Position numbers and translations under genes: made by a program. A DNA stretch of 64,000 bases. Source: Marininema mesophilum (GTDB lineage Bacteria; Bacillota; Bacilli; Thermoactinomycetales; DSM-45169). The stretch spans positions 124,001 through 188,000 of the forward strand of contig NZ_FNNQ01000006.1 of NCBI RefSeq assembly GCF_900106775.1. The letters run 5' to 3'. Positions 9,476 to 18,858 of this stretch are shown piece by piece. The number at the start of each line of letters is the position of its first letter. The first letter of the stretch is position 1. Below the pieces are notes generated by a model, which worked only from the letters and a program-made list of their open reading frames with translations, did not search any database and was not told where the DNA came from.

Positions 9476-11383
9476 ATGACGACGATCGTTATTTTGCTGG
9501 TTTTTGCATTGTTTTTGGGTGGGATAATGAGCGGTGGATATACCAGTCGGTATGTCAAGCGGATGGAGGAAACATCGATATGGGGATGGATCACTACGGT
9601 GGACCATAAACGGATCGGGATTTTGTATCTGATCAGTGGTGGTTTTTTCTTCGCTGTTGGTGGTTTAGAGGCCCTATTGATTCGAATTCAGCTGATGTTT
9701 CCTAATGCGAAGTTCCTCGTTGGAGATGCCTATAACCAAATGCTCTCAATGCATGGAACGACGATGATCTTTTTAGTGGCAATGCCTTTACTATTTGCCT
9801 TGATGAATGCGGCTGTGCCCCTTCAAATCGGTGCACGGGATGTCGCCTTTCCTTTTTTAAATGCCCTTGGATTCTGGATGTATTTTGCTGGGGCATTGTT
9901 GCTCAATCTTTCCTGGATCTTTGGTGGGGCACCAGATGCAGGGTGGACGAGCTATGCCTCACTAGCCCTTCCTGAGTATAGCCCCGGTCCAGGTGTCAAT
10001 TACTATGTCCTTGGGCTTCAAATATCCGGGATAGGTACATTGTTGAGTGGGATTAATTTCCTTGTGACGATTATCAACATGCGTGCACCAGGGATGAGTT
10101 ATCTACGACTCCCGATGTTTACCTGGTCAGTTTTTGTCACATCAGCATTGATCCTGTTTGCTTTCCCACCGCTGACAGCAGGCCTATTTATGATGATGTT
10201 TGACCGACTTTTTGGAAGTAACTTCTTCTCGGTCATAAATGGAGGGAATGTCGTGGTTTGGGAGCACATCTTCTGGATTTTTGGCCATCCAGAGGTGTAT
10301 ATCATCGTATTGCCTGCCTTTGGTGTCTTCTCCGATGTGCTCAGTAATTTCTCTAAAAAACGTCTTTTCGGTTATCACTCCATGGTTTTTGCTCTTGTGC
10401 TGATCGGATTCCTCGGTTTTATGGTGTGGCTCCATCACATGTTTACCGTGGGATTGGGAGACGTGGCCAACACGGTCTTTGCTATTACGACGATGGCAAT
10501 CTCGGTTCCTACAGGGATCAAGGTATTTAACTGGCTTTTTACGATGTGGGGAGGCCGACTTCGCTTTACTACTGCGATGTTGTACGCCTCGGGATTTATC
10601 GTCACCTTTGTGATGGGGGGAGTGACAGGGATTATGCTTGCGGTTCCCCCAGCAGATTTCCAGTTTCATGATAGCTACTTTGTCGTCGCTCACTTTCACT
10701 ACGTGATCTTGGGTGGAACGATTTTCGGTATTTTGGCTGGGGTCTACTACTGGTGGCCCAAAATGTTTGGCTATCTCTTGAATGAGAAGCTAGGCAAGTG
10801 GAATTTCTGGACCTTTTTCTTAGGAATGCACCTGACATTTTTCCCGCAACATTTCCTGGGATTGTTTGGGATGCCACGCCGGGTGTTTACTTGGCAACCA
10901 GGATATAACTTAGAAATGGGAAATTTCCTTTCCACTATCGGCGCTTTTCTGATGACGATCGGGGTGATCTTTTTCATCATCAATGTACTTGTGACCATCA
11001 CAAAAGGAAAAGCAGCAGGAAACGATCCTTGGGATGGTCGCTCACTAGAATGGACGATTCCATCCCCACCACCTGAATACAACTTTGCACAACTTCCACT
11101 CGTTCGGGGATTAGATCCATGGTGGCTAGAGAAGATGGAGGGTAATGATCAGATGACGCCCGCAGAGCCCCTTGGTCCCATCCATATGCCCAATGACTCT
11201 CACCTGCCCTTTGTGATGTCGCTTGGATTATTTGTCTCAGGGTTTGGATTTGTTTTTCAAAGTTCTCAGGTGGGAGCCATTGGATTGATCGTGGTCATTG
11301 CTACCCTCTTTATTCGTTCCTTTCAAGAGGATCATGGTCACCATATCGAACCGCAACCGAGTGAGAAGGGAGTTGAGATCTAA
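9476..11383 (+). CDS. ctaD: Cytochrome c oxidase subunit I, copy 2
   Basis: A 635-residue paralogue of the first CtaD retaining every metal ligand (SMHGTTM, GHPEVYI, VWLHHMF, AHFHYV) and the C-terminal NDPWDGRSLEW segment. It should be an active haem-copper oxidase core. Its stop overlaps the first base of ctaE2. Confidence 0.96.
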   Translation: MTTIVILLVFALFLGGIMSGGYTSRYVKRMEETSIWGWITTVDHKRIGILYLISGGFFFAVGGLEALLIRIQLMFPNAKFLVGDAYNQMLSMHGTTMIFLVAMPLLFALMNAAVPLQIGARDVAFPFLNALGFWMYFAGALLLNLSWIFGGAPDAGWTSYASLALPEYSPGPGVNYYVLGLQISGIGTLLSGINFLVTIINMRAPGMSYLRLPMFTWSVFVTSALILFAFPPLTAGLFMMMFDRLFGSNFFSVINGGNVVVWEHIFWIFGHPEVYIIVLPAFGVFSDVLSNFSKKRLFGYHSMVFALVLIGFLGFMVWLHHMFTVGLGDVANTVFAITTMAISVPTGIKVFNWLFTMWGGRLRFTTAMLYASGFIVTFVMGGVTGIMLAVPPADFQFHDSYFVVAHFHYVILGGTIFGILAGVYYWWPKMFGYLLNEKLGKWNFWTFFLGMHLTFFPQHFLGLFGMPRRVFTWQPGYNLEMGNFLSTIGAFLMTIGVIFFIINVLVTITKGKAAGNDPWDGRSLEWTIPSPPPEYNFAQLPLVRGLDPWWLEKMEGNDQMTPAEPLGPIHMPNDSHLPFVMSLGLFVSGFGFVFQSSQVGAIGLIVVIATLFIRSFQEDHGHHIEPQPSEKGVEI

Positions 11384-12015
11384 TGAAAATTGAAGAGACG
11401 ACTGGAACCGTGGCGGGTATTCCTGCTGAACCTGAACGGGCGACACTAGAGGGGAAAAACAAAGTACTTGGTTTCTGGTTATTCATTTGTGCGGAAACCA
11501 CGTTATTTGCAACCCTTTTTGGTGCCTATCTCTCCTTAAAAGGAGCCAATATGGGTGGGCCTACCCAGGCTGAACTTTTTAAAATGCCATTGGTGGCATC
11601 CTCTACCCTGATCCTATTGGTCAGCTCCCTGACCAGTGTATTGGCGATTACTGCGATGCGCCATAATCAGGCGTCGCGCATGACTGGCTGGTTTTTGGTA
11701 ACGATCTTACTGGGAGCAGCTTTTCTTACATTGGAGATCTATGAGTTCATAGAATATGTTCACGAAGGGCACACCTTTACAGGAAGTGCCTTTGGATCTA
11801 GCTTCTATCTTTTGTTAGGCACCCATGGTTGTCATGTGCTGTTTGGCTTCTTTTGGATCTTGAGCCTGATCATTCAGGGACGTAGAGAAGGAATAACGGT
11901 TCATACAGCACCTAAATTTTATGTAGCCAGCCTTTATTGGCACTTTGTTGATTTGGTGTGGGTGTTTATCTTTACCGTTGTATACCTGGCTGGGATGACG
12001 ACAGGATTGACATGA
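11383..12015 (+). CDS. ctaE: Cytochrome c oxidase subunit III, copy 2
   Basis: A 210-residue paralogue of CtaE with LEIYEFIEYVHEGHTFTGS and YWHFVDLVWVFIFTVVYL. It overlaps the ctaD2 stop by one base and is followed after 19 nt directly by a ctaG paralogue. No ctaF-sized gene lies between them. Confidence 0.94.
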   Translation: MKIEETTGTVAGIPAEPERATLEGKNKVLGFWLFICAETTLFATLFGAYLSLKGANMGGPTQAELFKMPLVASSTLILLVSSLTSVLAITAMRHNQASRMTGWFLVTILLGAAFLTLEIYEFIEYVHEGHTFTGSAFGSSFYLLLGTHGCHVLFGFFWILSLIIQGRREGITVHTAPKFYVASLYWHFVDLVWVFIFTVVYLAGMTTGLT

Positions 12016-12034
12016 GAAGGAGGAAGCATTCGTT

Positions 12035-12931
12035 ATGGAAGCCCTGATCCGTCAGTTTTTGATTTTGGATATGTGGAATTTAGGACTTAACCTCGTCGTT
12101 GTCGTCCTAGGCGGAGTCTATCTATTACTAACGAGTCAATGGGGAGTTCATCGCTTTGCTGGAGAATCCGTTCGCCCTGGTCAGAAGGTGCTCTTCTTAC
12201 TCGGACTTTGCAGCCTGTATGGATGTTTAGGCAGCCCCATCGTTCTGATCGGTCACGAATTGTTTAGTGTTCATATGCTGCAACAATCGTTACTTTATCT
12301 AGTGATGCCTCCTCTACTAATTCGGGGATTACCTGTTTGGATGTGGCGGCGAGGATTTGCAGAAAAATGGATGCAAATACTCTTTCTACCAGCACAGCGG
12401 CCCCTCATCTCGTTAGTGCTATTTAATGGACTATTCTCCTTGTATCATGTCCCACGCGTGTTTGACATGTTAATGAGTAGTGAGCTTCTCCACCTTTTCT
12501 CTCACTTTGTATTGATCCTATCCGCTATGTTGATGTGGTGGCCCGTAATGAATCCGGTGAAGGAGCAGGTCAACCTTACCCCCTTAGGGAAACTGGCTTA
12601 TATTGCAGGAGCTGGGGTTTTACTCACACCCGCTTGCGCCTTGATAATCTTTGCTGATCACCTCTTGTTTGCTTCCTATAGTGAAAGTGGGCAGATGTTT
12701 TCGATTCTCTCTCCCTTAGATGATCAACAACTGGGTGGAGTGATCATGAAAGTGATTCAGGAGGTAGTCTATGGAGTCATGTTAGGCATTGTTTTCTTTC
12801 AATGGGCGCGGGAAGAGCGTGCAAAGGAGGAATCCGAAGCAGTGGCAGCAGCTGTAGGTAGATCGGCTCCTAATTGGCATATACGGGTGTTAGAGGGAGG
12901 AAAGGGGAGTGGTGAGAAGGGAAGAGGATAA
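12035..12931 (+). CDS. ctaG: CtaG-type caa3 oxidase assembly protein, copy 2
   Basis: A 298-residue membrane protein of the CtaG_2 family, more diverged than the other paralogues. It keeps LFSVHMLQQSLLYLVMPPLL, YHVPRVFDML, LFSHFVLIL and PLDDQQLGGVIMKVIQEVVYG. It lacks the Met/His-rich N-terminus of copy 1. AGGAGG lies 10 nt before the ATG. It ends the second operon. Confidence 0.88.
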   Translation: MEALIRQFLILDMWNLGLNLVVVVLGGVYLLLTSQWGVHRFAGESVRPGQKVLFLLGLCSLYGCLGSPIVLIGHELFSVHMLQQSLLYLVMPPLLIRGLPVWMWRRGFAEKWMQILFLPAQRPLISLVLFNGLFSLYHVPRVFDMLMSSELLHLFSHFVLILSAMLMWWPVMNPVKEQVNLTPLGKLAYIAGAGVLLTPACALIIFADHLLFASYSESGQMFSILSPLDDQQLGGVIMKVIQEVVYGVMLGIVFFQWAREERAKEESEAVAAAVGRSAPNWHIRVLEGGKGSGEKGRG

Positions 12932-13095
12932 AAGATTTGTGAAGTAGTACATGCCTTTGATGTTAAATGAAAATTTGGCTAGTCCCCTGCTCTGAGTGTC
13001 AGAGAGTTAAAGCCTGTAGTCTGCAAAGAATTTTGGGCAATATCTGTTGACATGGTGATGATCTCCTTATAGGTAAAATAACAGGTTAAATACAA

Positions 13096-13134
13096 ATGAG
13101 GGGACTGATATTTTTCGTCTATCAGTCCCCTCAT
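13096..13134. terminator. Bidirectional terminator between ctaG2 and the PfpI gene
   Basis: A 15-bp perfect stem (ATGAGGGGACTGATA and its complement) sits between two converging genes, with T-runs available on both strands. Confidence 0.85.
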
Positions 13135-13138
13135 GGTT

Positions 13139-13822
13139 TTAATTTTTTTCTAATTGACTTAATACCGCTTCTGCTACAGCGACGGTGGATTGAGGATTTT
13201 GTCCGGTAATCAGGTTTCCGTCGATCTCTACATGTGAGTTCCAATTGGGTGTTGCCACAAAGATGGCACCCAGATCACGGAGTTTGCTCTCTAGATGGAA
13301 GGGCATATAGGGCGCTACACCGTACTCTGTTTCTTCTCTATTCGTGAAAGTATTCACGCGCTTGCCTGCGACCAGAGGCTGGCCATTTGACAATGTCGCA
13401 CCGACGAGACCGGCAGGACCATGGCAAACAGCGGAGACGATTTTTCCTGCTTCATAAAAATCTCGAAGCAATTGTTGGAGCCCTTTGCTTTTTGGTAGGT
13501 CAAACATCGTACCATGACCGCCTGGCAAGAAAATGGCATCGAATCCGTCTGCTGTCACATCATCAACGTGTTTGGTGTTTTCCAGAAGCTTGGCAGCGTT
13601 CAAAAAGTCTTGCGGGGTTTGTTCATCCACGCTGCCTGGGTCCACCGGACTAACTCCCCCTGCTGTGCTTGCAACGGTGACTTCATAGCCTTTATCTTTG
13701 AAAGCTAGATAAGACTCTGCAAACTCCGACAGCCAGACTCCCGTCTTTTTGTCTTCCAAATTCGTCTGGGTGTCTTTCATATCCGCATGGCTGGTTACAA
13801 CCATTAAGATTTTTTTAGCCAT
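13139..13822 (-). CDS. DJ-1/PfpI family protein (class I glutamine amidotransferase-like)
   Basis: A 227-residue cytoplasmic protein with the DJ-1/PfpI nucleophile elbow AVCHGPAGL (catalytic Cys followed by His) and the conserved acid in GVWLSEFAESY. Members act as glyoxalase III/deglycase, chaperone or protease-like stress proteins. The length and FLPGGHG motif place it near the Hsp31/YdeA-type glyoxalase group; which activity it has cannot be read from the sequence. A large palindrome lies upstream and may control it. Confidence 0.88.
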   Translation of the reverse strand: MAKKILMVVTSHADMKDTQTNLEDKKTGVWLSEFAESYLAFKDKGYEVTVASTAGGVSPVDPGSVDEQTPQDFLNAAKLLENTKHVDDVTADGFDAIFLPGGHGTMFDLPKSKGLQQLLRDFYEAGKIVSAVCHGPAGLVGATLSNGQPLVAGKRVNTFTNREETEYGVAPYMPFHLESKLRDLGAIFVATPNWNSHVEIDGNLITGQNPQSTVAVAEAVLSQLEKN

Positions 13823-13900
13823 TTATACCCTCTCCTATCCTTGGTGTTTTTGGTTACAGTGGTTATTGTAAGTCCATGCTATCCATAAATCAAATTATGT

Positions 13901-13944
13901 TTTGTGAGTGTATCCATAAATAAATTTATGGATACACTCACAAA
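13901..13944. promoter_or_regulatory. 44-bp perfect palindrome upstream of the PfpI gene
   Basis: Two 21-base arms containing GTGTATCCATAAAT are perfectly complementary around an AA centre. The inner element TATCCATAAAT occurs once more as a half-site at about 13880-13890, closer to the gene. No T-run follows on either strand, so it looks more like an operator than a terminator. The cognate regulator is not adjacent. Confidence 0.55.
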
Positions 13945-14092
13945 GAAATTACAGAAGGTTTTACTTCGTCCCTTCGCCTTTTTCATTCCCTTGCTCGGAT
14001 TGGAGGAAAATCTCACCGCTACGAATACGAAAAAAAAACCCCTTCAATTTCTTGGGTGTTAGCGATCATCCTAACTGAACAACGACTTTTGT

Positions 14093-14836
14093 CTATAGTT
14101 CGTATTTATAATGAGAGAAATCTTTCTCAAATATTTCTCTCACTAATTGCCTGGTTTCTTGATCATAAAAACTTTCAATCCTAGGCAATTCTTTCCCTTT
14201 GTTTAAAATACATTCTCTAGTAAAGAGAGTGTTAGCAAAGTTCCCTCCTAAAATCATTCGATTAGATTCGTGATGATTAGAAGTAAACAATGAATGAAGA
14301 GGGGCTGATACCAAGCCAAAAGTGTTTTCTAAGCTCCTAATTTCACTCTCAATATTTTCTAAATATAAGTGATTATTAATGAAGTGTTCTTCGCCTTCTA
14401 TATATTGTGGATCTATATGCTCATTAATTGAACCCTTCTTATGAAGGGTTTCTCTTACCCAGTACAAATAAGGTAAAAATGCCATTTTATTTTTCGGTAA
14501 ATTTATCTTCAAATGGATACTAGGATGCTCACTATATTTTATTGCATGTATAAAAGAACTTACAGCTCTTCTATATGGATCTCTTACTAATTTAAAAGCT
14601 TGTTTGTTTCCATTTATCATATTTTCCTTTATTTTTGGCAAATAATTATTTTCGTAAGTATATTTTTCTCTGTCTATATGAACCCAGGAAGAGTCATATG
14701 GGTATTTTATTTGAAAGAAAAACCACTTTGTTAAAGAGGTACACCCACTTTTAGGACTCCAAAACAAAATGAAGGGGAATGAAGGGTGAAACAATGGAGG
14801 AATCGATAATAATCGTTGAACAATTTGTTCTCTCAT
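14093..14836 (-). CDS. Sulfotransferase family protein
   Basis: A 247-residue protein with the PAPS-binding features of carbohydrate sulfotransferases: the 5'-phosphosulfate loop in FWSPKSGCTSLTKWF and the 3'-phosphate motif LVRDPYRRAVSSF. It would move sulfate from PAPS to a glycan or small acceptor. Its start overlaps the stop of the methyltransferase gene by 4 nt, and the neighbours are glycosyltransferases, so a sulfated and methylated surface glycan is the likely product (inference). The gene is AT-rich compared with the cta region. Confidence 0.75.
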   Translation of the reverse strand: MREQIVQRLLSIPPLFHPSFPFILFWSPKSGCTSLTKWFFFQIKYPYDSSWVHIDREKYTYENNYLPKIKENMINGNKQAFKLVRDPYRRAVSSFIHAIKYSEHPSIHLKINLPKNKMAFLPYLYWVRETLHKKGSINEHIDPQYIEGEEHFINNHLYLENIESEIRSLENTFGLVSAPLHSLFTSNHHESNRMILGGNFANTLFTRECILNKGKELPRIESFYDQETRQLVREIFEKDFSHYKYEL

Positions 14837-15546
14837 TCGTTATTATCTCCTATTTGGTGTCCCGGAGAAGACATCTCGTTATTATCTGCTTTGGCATTTT
14901 CAGAGTTGAGATCCTTCCAAGCGAGAATGGCATCGATTGAAGGATGATCTTCTCCATAGCTCATGATGAACGAAGGATTTCTATTGTCGTGAAACTCTTT
15001 AAACAGGGTGACTGTATAACCTCGATTAATAAAGTCATCTACTTCCCATCCACTACGGTGTGATTGGTAATGCTCGCCTCCTAATTCAAAGAAATCGTAA
15101 TTTTCTTGATGAAAAAATCCTCTAGGAGTAAATACGATAACTCTATTTTGAGCAATTTTTTCAGCTGTTTCCAACAAATTTAAAGCATCCTTTTTATCGA
15201 AATGTTCAATACTGTCATTGAATAATACGGTTGATATAGTTTTTTTCATGAATAAGCGATCCATATTAAAGGCATCATCGCAAATTGGTATAATATGAGG
15301 AAGTTTATTTTTACGATTTTCTAAATAGGGACGATGGATCTCCAAGGCGATTATTAACGAACACTCGAATAGATGAAGCTGTTGGCATAAACCGGATCCA
15401 ACATCTAACAAGCTATGATAAGGGTTGATTAGTTTCTGGAGATAAGGGGTAATATCTTTATCATAAGTTTCATCCATCATAGTAATCATTCCGTTTCTTA
15501 ATAAAGTTTTATAATATTTGTTAGCGACAACTAAGATAATATTCAA
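14833..15546 (-). CDS. SAM-dependent methyltransferase (class I)
   Basis: A 237-residue protein with motif I SLLDVGSGLCQQL, an acidic motif II region, and STVLFNDSIEHFDKKDALNLL, the usual motif post-II of class I methyltransferases (DxxEH form). The TTG start has AGGAAG at suitable spacing; an internal ATG 19-20 codons later is a weaker option. The substrate is unknown; context suggests sugar or nucleotide-sugar methylation. Confidence 0.72.
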   Translation of the reverse strand: MNIILVVANKYYKTLLRNGMITMMDETYDKDITPYLQKLINPYHSLLDVGSGLCQQLHLFECSLIIALEIHRPYLENRKNKLPHIIPICDDAFNMDRLFMKKTISTVLFNDSIEHFDKKDALNLLETAEKIAQNRVIVFTPRGFFHQENYDFFELGGEHYQSHRSGWEVDDFINRGYTVTLFKEFHDNRNPSFIMSYGEDHPSIDAILAWKDLNSENAKADNNEMSSPGHQIGDNNE

Positions 15547-15590
15547 TCTTTTGTACTTCCTATAAATATGAATAGATAAATTTCTTGAAG

Positions 15591-16535
15591 TTATAAATAA
15601 TTCTTCAATGTTTCTTTTATTTGGGAAACGAGTTCCATTGCTCTTTTTCGAGTAGTATGGAATTTTCTAACCAAATGGAAGCCATTTTCAGCAATTTGTT
15701 CTCGTTCTTTAGCATGCTCCAGATAAAATCGAGCCCTATTATAGAAATTTTCGCGATTAATGGATACAAAATGAACACCATCCTTCATCCCCAAATCGAA
15801 GGTTTCCTTATTTTTTGGAGCGAGTAGCAAGGTTTTGCATGCCATAACCTCAAAATATTTCAATAACGTATACTCGTACACCGAATTACATGTTAAAAAT
15901 ATTTTCGCTCTATTAATTTCCTTTGCGTAATCTTCTCCAATGAGTGTCCCTTTAACAATATTCTTTACGGTTGTATAGCCTGGATGGCTGTGATAAACAA
16001 ACTGGGGATTTTTTTTCATAGCATTTAGCATTATCACTCGAAGCGGGTAAATATGGGGAGTCATTGCCCCTATCATTAAATAATCAATCGTTTTGGTTAG
16101 TTGGTAATCCTTATATACGTCTGTATTGACGTGATGGGGTAGCCAGAACATATTACTTGATATGTCGGGATACCATTTAAGAAAAGCGTCCCGATAGTGG
16201 GTGAAAATATAATCAATCTTATTTTGCCTGGCATAGCGTTTTCGAATATCCAATTCATAAGAAATATCATGAAAAAGCATACCTTTAGGGATTGCAATCG
16301 AGCCTAATCCATCAATTAAGGGGCACATTTGTGGATCAAGGAAGTCATTTAGAAGTATAAAATCTGGAGTGAAAGGCAACTGAGCGAGAATTTTTTCAAT
16401 ATGGCCGTTCTCCGTCCACATGGCAAGCTGGCAGTGATTTTTCAATTCTTCCATCAAATAATAGCTGCTTTTTTCCATCTGCTGTGACCGGTCATTTGTA
16501 ATGCACAGTATCTTTAATTGACCTTTATTAGCCAT
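15591..16535 (-). CDS. CgeB-like glycosyltransferase (GT-B fold)
   Basis: A 314-residue protein with the C-terminal domain of CgeB-type glycosyltransferases: AKIFLTCNSVYEYTLLKYFEVMACKTLLLAP followed by HFVSINRENFYNRARFYLEHAKEREQIAENGF. In Bacillus, CgeB is made late in sporulation and modifies the spore surface. Here it sits between a GT2 enzyme and a methyltransferase on the same strand. A role in building a spore or cell-surface glycan is inferred. Confidence 0.75.
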   Translation of the reverse strand: MANKGQLKILCITNDRSQQMEKSSYYLMEELKNHCQLAMWTENGHIEKILAQLPFTPDFILLNDFLDPQMCPLIDGLGSIAIPKGMLFHDISYELDIRKRYARQNKIDYIFTHYRDAFLKWYPDISSNMFWLPHHVNTDVYKDYQLTKTIDYLMIGAMTPHIYPLRVIMLNAMKKNPQFVYHSHPGYTTVKNIVKGTLIGEDYAKEINRAKIFLTCNSVYEYTLLKYFEVMACKTLLLAPKNKETFDLGMKDGVHFVSINRENFYNRARFYLEHAKEREQIAENGFHLVRKFHTTRKRAMELVSQIKETLKNYL

Positions 16536-16714
16536 AAACCATTGGTACCCTCTGTGATTTCAGGAGCATGCGGATTTTCATATCTGAAATCTCTTCCCTT
16601 CTTGCTTGATATTTTCGAGTCTCTATATTCAAGCAGGGATCAGACATCAACTCGATAATGTTGCCAATCCTCGCAGACAACACGAGCGCACCTTCAGTTG
16701 ATGGAGTCTTCTCT

Positions 16715-17431
16715 CTAACCCCAACCAAAATGATTGAACAGTATTTTCATAGATGAAGCATGCCGTTGCTTCACTTTTCTAATTTCTGCACTGATAACCT
16801 GCGCATGTTTCTTTGTTCCCATTTCCTCATGGACTCGGTAAAGTAGCAAAGGCTCAGGTAAATAAAAAAATTCGTGATGATGCAAAATTCTTAGCCACAT
16901 ATCATAGTCGTGGGTGTATGGCAGGGTGTCATCAAATAGGCCGATTTCTGAAAAAACACTCCGGTGAATCATTACGGAACAGCCGTTGATGATATTTCCG
17001 ATCTGCATGCGCCGAATAAAGGGCACTCTTCCAGGTACATAAACACCCTGAAGCCCGGCAAAAATTTCTCCCTTCTCATTTATGGGATAATAGTTGGCAT
17101 AGCTTACTTTTGAATGGATCGCTTCCATTTTTTTTAACTGTACTTCTACTTTTTCAGGATAAAAAACATCATCTGAACTAAGCCAGCAAAAATAATTTCC
17201 CGTCATGTGGTGGATGCCTTTGTTTAATGCGCTGGCCGTACCTCCATTTGATTTTTCAATATAGTGGATCCGATGCAAAAACGGATGTACTTTTTCTGTA
17301 TATTTTGTAGAACCATCATTTACAACAATTACTTCAATAGTTGAATACGTTTGATTTAGTGCGCTCTCTATCGACTGATCAATATAGGAGCAGTTGTAAA
17401 ACGGAATAATAATTGAAACCCTCTTAACCAT
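16715..17431 (-). CDS. Family 2 glycosyltransferase
   Basis: A 238-residue GT-A enzyme: VSIIIPFYNCSYIDQSIESALNQTYSTIEVIVVNDGST at the start, GTASALNKGIHHMTGNYFCWLSSDD with the nucleotide-sugar-binding Asp pair, and a C-terminal YTHDYDMWLRILH segment. It has no membrane anchor. It is first of the four-gene glycan set reading leftwards. Confidence 0.88.
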   Translation of the reverse strand: MVKRVSIIIPFYNCSYIDQSIESALNQTYSTIEVIVVNDGSTKYTEKVHPFLHRIHYIEKSNGGTASALNKGIHHMTGNYFCWLSSDDVFYPEKVEVQLKKMEAIHSKVSYANYYPINEKGEIFAGLQGVYVPGRVPFIRRMQIGNIINGCSVMIHRSVFSEIGLFDDTLPYTHDYDMWLRILHHHEFFYLPEPLLLYRVHEEMGTKKHAQVISAEIRKVKQRHASSMKILFNHFGWG

Positions 17432-17646
17432 GGGACCGCCTCACAGTATTTTAAAAATTTCTAATAAATAGTTAATTCGATTTAGTTGAATGTCTGGGTT
17501 CATACCATTCATATCTCTTACTTGAAATTTCTTTTCTGCCCATTGGTAAAGCCTTGATCCTTGCTTTTTTTAATGAGGAACTTGGGTTCCACTTTTGGGA
17601 ACAGAGGACATCAGAAAAGAGGGCAAGCTCTATTTGTTTAACTATA

Positions 17647-18858
17647 TTAGATCTCCTTTATTTTTAATAGGAATAGTGACGATGCTTTGAAGATTTTTGC
17701 TTTCGGTTTTGTCTGTTTCATATACTGCAGCACATCTGCTGGTGATAAAGGAGGATAGGCCTGCAAAAATAAAGCCACCGTACCAGAACATAATCCTGTA
17801 GCAATTGAAGAACCTGAAAGTGACATATAGTGCTGATTCAGTACAAAAGGCTCAAGCTGTTTGGCTAGAATAGAATAAGGGGACAAGGGTGCTGTAACAG
17901 CTATTCCTGGAAAAAAGAAATCAGGTTTCACAATGTTACCAAATAATCTGGTGTGACTGGTGTAGATACTCTGCATTCCTTCATTGAGTTCAGAAGAAGC
18001 TCTATCATTTTTGGATCCTACAGCGATCACAAAGGGATGGGAAGCAGGTGAGGCAATCCCTCCAATTGAGGTATTATCAGCCGCCGCACAGATCACTATG
18101 CCTGATGACACAACAATACCCGCCGCAACAGCTATTGGGTCTTGATTAATAGCAGTCTCGATGGATAGTCCGAATGATAAGTTCATGATTTTGATGTTGT
18201 AGTACTGCTGGTGCTCGAGGCAGTAATCGATGGCTGCCAGTACAGTTGACAGAGTTCCCATTCCATTTTTATCAAGAACCTTGAGGACTAAAAGCTTAGC
18301 CTGAGGTGCAATTCCTTTATATTTCCCGTTGGAACTATAGCCATTTCCGGCAATACAGCCCGCTACATGGGTGCCATGGCCGTTATCATCGTAGGGTTTT
18401 TCATGGTCATGCACGAAGTCTTTGAAACCTTTGATCCGGTTGGAGGGATAAGTGAAATCAGGGTGAGGATATATACCGCTATCAAGTACGGCGACCGTAA
18501 CTCCTTTACCGGTAAGTCCATATCGCTTCTTTACGATATCGGCTTCCGTTGTTTTCCGTGCTCTTTCACAAAAGGCATGAACATGGCGATTGAGGTAGAG
18601 ACTCTCTATTTCAGGAAGAGAAGCAAGGGCTATTATCTCGGATAAAGTAAAAGAGCCGCTGAAAAAGGGGAGATGCTGGAACTGATGAATATTGCCATTT
18701 TCGTATAAAAGAGAATTGTACCTCTTTTCTCCTTTGATGTGTTTTATCATTTTTCCCACAACAGAAATTTTAACTTCCTTACCCGTTTCAATCATACTTG
18801 ATACATGCTTGAAGAGCGGTTGGTCAATTTTTTCATAGAATGATGGTGGATAATTCAT
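17647..18858 (-). CDS. Subtilisin-like serine protease (S8), no signal peptide
   Basis: A 403-residue subtilase with Asp (VAVLDSGIYPHPDF), His (DNGHGTHVAG) and Ser (SLSGSSIATG) motifs. The oxyanion Asn region reads AAADNTS rather than the usual AAGN, so the glycine is replaced but Asn is kept. There is no signal sequence, so it is probably intracellular or sporulation-associated, like AprX. The start at 18858 is supported by AGGAAGGAT; the longer frame to 18930 has no ribosome site. It is transcribed in the same direction as the glycan genes but separated by about 215 bases. Confidence 0.85.
   Translation of the reverse strand: MNYPPSFYEKIDQPLFKHVSSMIETGKEVKISVVGKMIKHIKGEKRYNSLLYENGNIHQFQHLPFFSGSFTLSEIIALASLPEIESLYLNRHVHAFCERARKTTEADIVKKRYGLTGKGVTVAVLDSGIYPHPDFTYPSNRIKGFKDFVHDHEKPYDDNGHGTHVAGCIAGNGYSSNGKYKGIAPQAKLLVLKVLDKNGMGTLSTVLAAIDYCLEHQQYYNIKIMNLSFGLSIETAINQDPIAVAAGIVVSSGIVICAAADNTSIGGIASPASHPFVIAVGSKNDRASSELNEGMQSIYTSHTRLFGNIVKPDFFFPGIAVTAPLSPYSILAKQLEPFVLNQHYMSLSGSSIATGLCSGTVALFLQAYPPLSPADVLQYMKQTKPKAKIFKASSLFLLKIKEI

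Noticed and set aside
10184..10699. 171-codon minus-strand frame inside ctaD2
   Set aside because: It is antisense to conserved metal-ligand coding sequence, with no start signals and biased composition.
16528..16728. 66-codon minus-strand frame between the two glycosyltransferase genes
   Set aside because: The TTG start overlaps the GT2 stop and has no ribosome site; no recognisable product.
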